Assembly: GCA_023260815.1 (NCBI GenBank)
Contig: JALQUE010000264.1
Span: 1-7,418 of the forward strand
Source of the DNA: Roseovarius sp.
GTDB lineage: Bacteria > Pseudomonadota > Alphaproteobacteria > Rhodobacterales > Rhodobacteraceae
Direction of reading: 5' to 3'
DNA length: 7,418 bases
Part shown: in pieces, positions 6,510 through 7,418 of the stretch
How positions within the stretch are numbered: the first letter of the stretch is position 1
How the letters are laid out: every line of letters begins with the position of its first letter
Translations under genes and position numbers: made by a program
Notes under the pieces: generated by a model
What the model saw: the letters and a program-made list of their open reading frames with translations, nothing else
What the model was told of the DNA's origin: nothing
Databases searched by the model: none

Positions 6510-6659
6510 TTAGAACCACGGGAACCAGATGAAGGTCGCGATGTGTGCGACCACTGCAATCAGCGCGAACAGCCAAAGGCCGCTCATGTAGACTGAATGC
6601 AGCTCCTGGGCCTGCTCGTCTGTGAGACCTGTGAAGGACAGGTCGGATTTATCAGCCAT
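6510..6659 (-). CDS. pufB: LH1 antenna beta polypeptide
   Basis: Partner of PufA in the LH1 ring around the reaction centre. Translation gives 49 residues: MADKSDLSFTGLTDEQAQEL, then HSVYMSGLW, one membrane helix (about 22-44) with AVVAHIATFIW, and the end FPWF. His39 is the bacteriochlorophyll ligand; His21 is the conserved second His at the cytoplasmic end. Length and sequence are nearly those of R. sphaeroides LH1 beta. GGAGG at 6667-6671, 7 nt upstream, fixes the start; stop is TAA. It is preceded by a 139-nt structured spacer after pufQ. Confidence 0.97.
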   Translation of the reverse strand: MADKSDLSFTGLTDEQAQELHSVYMSGLWLFALIAVVAHIATFIWFPWF

Positions 6660-6687
6660 GAACTTTCCTCCGGAACGTTATGCTGAC

Positions 6688-6704
6688 GCCGCGAACCCCG
6701 CGGC
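6688..6704 (-). repeat. GC-rich hairpin in the pufB leader
   Basis: A 6-bp stem, GCCGCG (6688-6693) / CGCGGC (6699-6704), with a 5-nt loop lies 17 nt upstream of the pufB Shine-Dalgarno sequence on the transcribed strand. It may stabilise the 5' end of processed pufBA mRNA. Alternative pairings are possible in this GC-rich stretch. Confidence 0.4.
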
Positions 6705-6741
6705 CGGGTGCCTTCGGGGCCTTCACGGTCCCTCAGGTTTC

Positions 6742-6759
6742 TGTCCGCCCTTTCGGACA
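6742..6759. promoter_or_regulatory. candidate PpsR/CrtJ binding palindrome
   Basis: TGTC (6742-6745), 10 nt, then GACA (6756-6759) matches exactly the TGTcN10gACA consensus of the photosynthesis repressor PpsR/CrtJ. It lies in the pufQ-pufB spacer, 83 nt from the pufB start. The same bases, with one more pair on each side, form a 7-bp hairpin with a 6-nt loop (6741-6760), so it could instead act as an mRNA structure. I see no clear -35/-10 pair beside it. Confidence 0.45.
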
Positions 6760-6782
6760 GGCAGCTTGGATCTCGGATCACC

Positions 6783-6800
6783 GAGCACGCAGAGGTGCTC
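6783..6800 (-). repeat. hairpin overlapping the pufQ stop codon
   Basis: GAGCAC (6783-6788) / GTGCTC (6795-6800) form a 6-bp stem with a 6-nt loop; the pufQ TGA lies at 6799-6801. A competing stem, CTCGG (6772-6776) / CCGAG (6781-6785), shares three bases with it, so only one can form at a time. A role in termination or processing after pufQ is inferred. Confidence 0.4.
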
Positions 6801-7023
6801 AGGCCGAGAATATGAATGGCGTCGTGCGATCCGCCTCGGACCACGCGCGGGCCAGCGGGCCGCGCAGGTTCAGCGTGCGGTACTCGCTGACATCGCGCAG
6901 GTAGCGCACCGTTGCGAAGGGCAGCGCCACGATGAAGATCGTCGCGAAATAGACCTTGAATTCCAGACTGCGGCGGCGGCCGTGATGGCCGCGATGCGGC
7001 GGGTTGGATGTCATGTCGGTCAT
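6799..7023 (-). CDS. pufQ: PufQ, bacteriochlorophyll biosynthesis-associated protein
   Basis: A 74-residue protein, first gene of the puf group. It has a basic N-terminus (HRGHHGRRRSLEFK, about 10-23), one hydrophobic segment (about 24-40) predicted to span the membrane, and the family's C-terminal signature GPLARAWSEAD followed by TPFIF. In R. capsulatus PufQ is needed for normal bacteriochlorophyll levels and is proposed to carry pigment intermediates; the exact biochemical role is unsettled. The start at 7023 is supported by AAGGAGGA (7032-7039), 8 nt upstream; a second ATG three codons in is less well placed. It begins 4 nt after the bchZ stop, and its ribosome site overlaps the end of bchZ, so coupling to bchZ is likely. 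Confidence 0.9.
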   Translation of the reverse strand: MTDMTSNPPHRGHHGRRRSLEFKVYFATIFIVALPFATVRYLRDVSEYRTLNLRGPLARAWSEADRTTPFIFSA

Positions 7024-7027
7024 GATG

Positions 7028-7418
7028 TCAGTCCTCCTTGTGAACTGGCTGGGCCTGCCGCCCCTCGGGCGACAGGGCTTGAACGGTTTCCAGAACCACG
7101 CGCTCGGCGCCTTGCCGCAGGGCGGCTTCCTCGGCGGCGTCGCGCAGGGTCTTTGCAGCGGAAATTCGGGTCAGGACGGGATGGCCGGCAACGATCCGGT
7201 CCAGCTCGCGTTGCGCATCCGCGTCCCAGGGGAAATCGCGGCGCATCGGTGTCGGCGTGGCGGCGGTGGCGTCCATCTCGGTGCCAAGCGGCAGGATGTG
7301 GAACAGCGCATCGAATAGTCCGTTGCACACTTCCTGCAGGAGATAGGTCGCCCCGGCATAGCCCATCATCGGCGTCCCCGTGGCCCGCCGGATGGCGGCG
7401 CCGGGGAAACTGGCGGGG
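7028..7418 (-). CDS. bchZ: chlorophyllide a reductase subunit Z, C-terminal part (partial)
   Basis: Nitrogenase-like catalytic subunit that works with BchX and BchY to reduce the C7=C8 bond of ring B in chlorophyllide a, making the bacteriochlorin ring. 129 codons plus TGA are present (the family is about 490 residues), and the frame continues past the right edge. The fragment begins PASFPGAAIRRATGTP, continues MMGYAGATYLLQEVCNG, and ends with the BchZ-type tail PWDADAQRELDRI and HPVLTRISAAKTLRDAAEEA. The iron-sulphur ligands lie outside the window. In Rhodobacter the puf promoter region lies within or near bchZ; I cannot identify a convincing promoter in this fragment. Confidence 0.93.
   Translation of the reverse strand, partial: PASFPGAAIRRATGTPMMGYAGATYLLQEVCNGLFDALFHILPLGTEMDATAATPTPMRRDFPWDADAQRELDRIVAGHPVLTRISAAKTLRDAAEEAALRQGAERVVLETVQALSPEGRQAQPVHKED

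Noticed and set aside
6584..6844. An 86-codon minus-strand frame across the end of pufQ, the spacer and pufB
   Set aside because: It starts inside pufQ without a ribosome site and ends inside pufB in the wrong frame. Its composition is Arg/Ser/Pro-rich and fits no family.

Overview
The window is a piece of the photosynthesis gene cluster of a purple alphaproteobacterium. It is most like an aerobic anoxygenic phototroph of the Roseobacter type (Rhodobacteraceae). The evidence is high G+C, Rhodobacter-like reaction-centre and light-harvesting 1 proteins, the order bchZ-pufQ-pufB-pufA-pufL-pufM, and a tetraheme cytochrome gene (pufC) where Rhodobacter sphaeroides/capsulatus carry pufX. Genus and species cannot be settled from the sequence alone.

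Layout. On the plus strand at the left are the 3' half of hemA (5-aminolevulinate synthase, cut by the window edge) and cycA (soluble cytochrome c2), which ends at a strong hairpin terminator. Everything to the right is on the minus strand and is transcribed leftward, converging on cycA: the 3' end of bchZ (cut by the right edge), pufQ, pufB, pufA, pufL, pufM, pufC and dxs. pufB and pufA are short genes of 49 and 53 codons. Gaps are 4 nt between bchZ and pufQ and 3 nt between pufL/pufM and between pufM/pufC, so these are tight, probably translationally coupled blocks. The longer spacers (pufQ-pufB 139 nt, pufA-pufL 124 nt, pufC-dxs 112 nt) all contain inverted repeats, as expected for an operon tuned by differential mRNA decay. 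No stretch over 300 bases lacks a gene.

How the genes work together. HemA makes the first tetrapyrrole precursor. BchZ is part of the reductase that turns chlorin into bacteriochlorin, and PufQ is linked to bacteriochlorophyll supply. Dxs feeds the isoprenoid pathway for the bacteriochlorophyll tail, carotenoids and quinone. PufB/PufA form the LH1 antenna and PufL/PufM the reaction-centre core. PufC docks on the core and re-reduces the special pair, and cytochrome c2 shuttles electrons from the cytochrome bc1 complex to PufC.

This is a well-known type of locus and I see no wholly new system. The points most worth a second look are an exact TGTC-N10-GACA palindrome (PpsR/CrtJ consensus) between pufQ and pufB, a GTG-started mini-ORF in the position of pufK, paired hairpins around an A/T-rich stretch between pufA and pufL, a U-tract-less hairpin between pufC and dxs, and unusual residues next to the special pair (Cys at M203, Tyr at M197, His at L166 in R. 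sphaeroides numbering).
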